From the NCBI RefSeq assembly GCF_024172125.1, contig NZ_JAMZEA010000001.1, positions 682,001 through 746,000 of the forward strand: a stretch of DNA of 64,000 bases. The letters are read 5' to 3'. This DNA is from Actinomadura rupiterrae. Its GTDB lineage: Bacteria > Actinomycetota > Actinomycetes > Streptosporangiales > Streptosporangiaceae. Made by a program: the position numbers and the translations under genes. The notes under the pieces are model-generated. The model had not been told where the DNA came from. It searched no databases and worked only from the letters and a program-made list of their open reading frames with translations. Shown one piece after another: positions 63,372 through 64,000 of the stretch (its first letter is position 1; every line of letters begins with the position of its first letter).

Positions 63372-64000
63372 GGAGGTACTCCAGGATCACTTCGGCGATG
63401 CGGGGTCCGGCGTGCCCGTCCCACAGCGGCGGCACCCGGTCGCCGGACGGCCGCTCGCCGTCCAGGACCTTGCGCGCCGCGGGGACGAGCTCCTCCAGCG
63501 ACACCAGCCGGTTGGTGCCGTGGGTGATGGTGATCGGCCGCTCGGTGTTCGGCCGGACGGTCAGGCACGGCACCCCGAGGACGGTCGTCTCCTCCTGGAT
63601 GCCGCCCGAGTCGGTGACGACGGCGGCCGCGCCGCGCACCGCGGCGACGAAGTCGACGTACCCGAGCGGGTCGAGGACGCGGACCCGGTCGTGCCGGTCG
63701 AGCCCGGCCGCGATGAGGTTCGCGCGCCCGCGCGGGTGCACGGGGATGACCAGCTCGGCGATGTCGGCGACACCGTGCAGGCTCTTGACCAGCGCGGCGG
63801 CCTTGTCCGGGTCGTCCACGTTCGCGGGCCGGTGCATCGTCGCCAGGACGTACCGCTCCGGCAGCCCGTGCTCGGCGCGCACCTTCGCGGTGTCGAACCG
63901 GATCAGGTTGCCGAGCAGCGTGTCGATCATCGGGTTGCCGACGAAGTGCGCCCGGCCGACCGGGATCCCCTCGGCGGCCAGGTGGCCGACCGCCTCCGGG
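63364..64000 (-). CDS. wecB: UDP-N-acetylglucosamine 2-epimerase, C-terminal part
   Basis: The frame is open to the right edge of the window, so only the last ~211 residues are seen. They show HFVGNPMIDTLL, YVLATMHRPANVDDPDKA, VIPVHPRGRANL, the active-site region VVTDSGGIQEETTVLGVPCL and LTVRPNTERPITITHGTN, all hallmarks of the non-hydrolysing epimerase that makes UDP-ManNAc. UDP-ManNAc is a building block of wall teichoic acid linkage units and of polysaccharides. It is the first visible gene of the coupled unit running to 56636. Identity is very secure; the missing N-terminus lies outside. Confidence 0.93.
   Translation of the reverse strand, partial: PEAVGHLAAEGIPVGRAHFVGNPMIDTLLGNLIRFDTAKVRAEHGLPERYVLATMHRPANVDDPDKAAALVKSLHGVADIAELVIPVHPRGRANLIAAGLDRHDRVRVLDPLGYVDFVAAVRGAAAVVTDSGGIQEETTVLGVPCLTVRPNTERPITITHGTNRLVSLEELVPAARKVLDGERPSGDRVPPLWDGHAGPRIAEVILEYLRA

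Overview
The window is high-GC actinobacterial DNA, roughly 70% G+C by eye. It codes densely on both strands, with many GTG starts and a few TTG starts. A WhiB2/WhmD-type WhiB protein, F420 biosynthesis genes (fbiA, fbiB, fbiC), a DUF3499 protein, a TIGR03089 protein and teichoic-acid-type wall genes point to a filamentous actinomycete. Actinomadura or another member of the Thermomonosporaceae is my best guess, but that is inference. I see no rRNA, tRNA, CRISPR array, insertion sequence or prophage. It looks like ordinary chromosome.

Left part (1-12.2 kb): the end of an RDD membrane protein, a secreted GH5 endoglycosylceramidase-like enzyme, and a protein of unknown function whose middle is a nested tandem repeat. 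Two adjacent S-adenosylhomocysteine hydrolases follow: a short archaeal-type one (4573-5832) and the standard ahcY (6172-7602). The leader between them contains a long hairpin whose loop is complementary to sequence just before the downstream start codon. A divergent MerR-type regulator, two small membrane proteins and a histidine kinase/response regulator pair complete this part.

Middle (12.6-31.5 kb): a secreted beta-propeller-like protein, then a block whose order resembles the manB-whiB2-fbiA-fbiB region of Mycobacterium and Streptomyces as I remember it. On the minus strand lie DUF3499, manB, Trm112, a SIS isomerase and a CDF metal transporter; a degenerate zincin gene lies on the plus strand. 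A DUF5719 protein, a very large membrane glycosyltransferase, whiB and a Gln/Tyr-rich membrane protein follow. fbiA-fbiB run rightward and fbiC runs leftward, sharing a strong bidirectional terminator.

Right part (31.7-64 kb): a LysR regulator, a DNA glycosylase and a serine hydrolase, then a long envelope-polysaccharide region. It has a sugar-nucleotide pyrophosphorylase, several GT4 and GT2 glycosyltransferases, three multispanning GT-C-like proteins, a lysylphosphatidylglycerol-synthetase-like membrane protein overlapping a thioredoxin gene, and an LCP ligase. An acyltransferase, a GT2/CDP-glycerol glycerophosphotransferase fusion, a CDP-alcohol phosphotransferase and, at the right edge, a UDP-GlcNAc 2-epimerase complete it. 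Together they suggest assembly, decoration and attachment of a glycerol-phosphate-type wall polymer. From the right edge to 56.6 kb the minus-strand genes are mostly joined by 4-8 base start/stop overlaps and include three proteins of unknown function.

Recurring features are: (i) at least eight genes with a TANNNT-like -10 box 6-7 bases before the start codon, implying leaderless mRNAs; (ii) low-complexity repeat expansions inside several proteins; (iii) several intergenic stretches made of degenerate short direct repeats.
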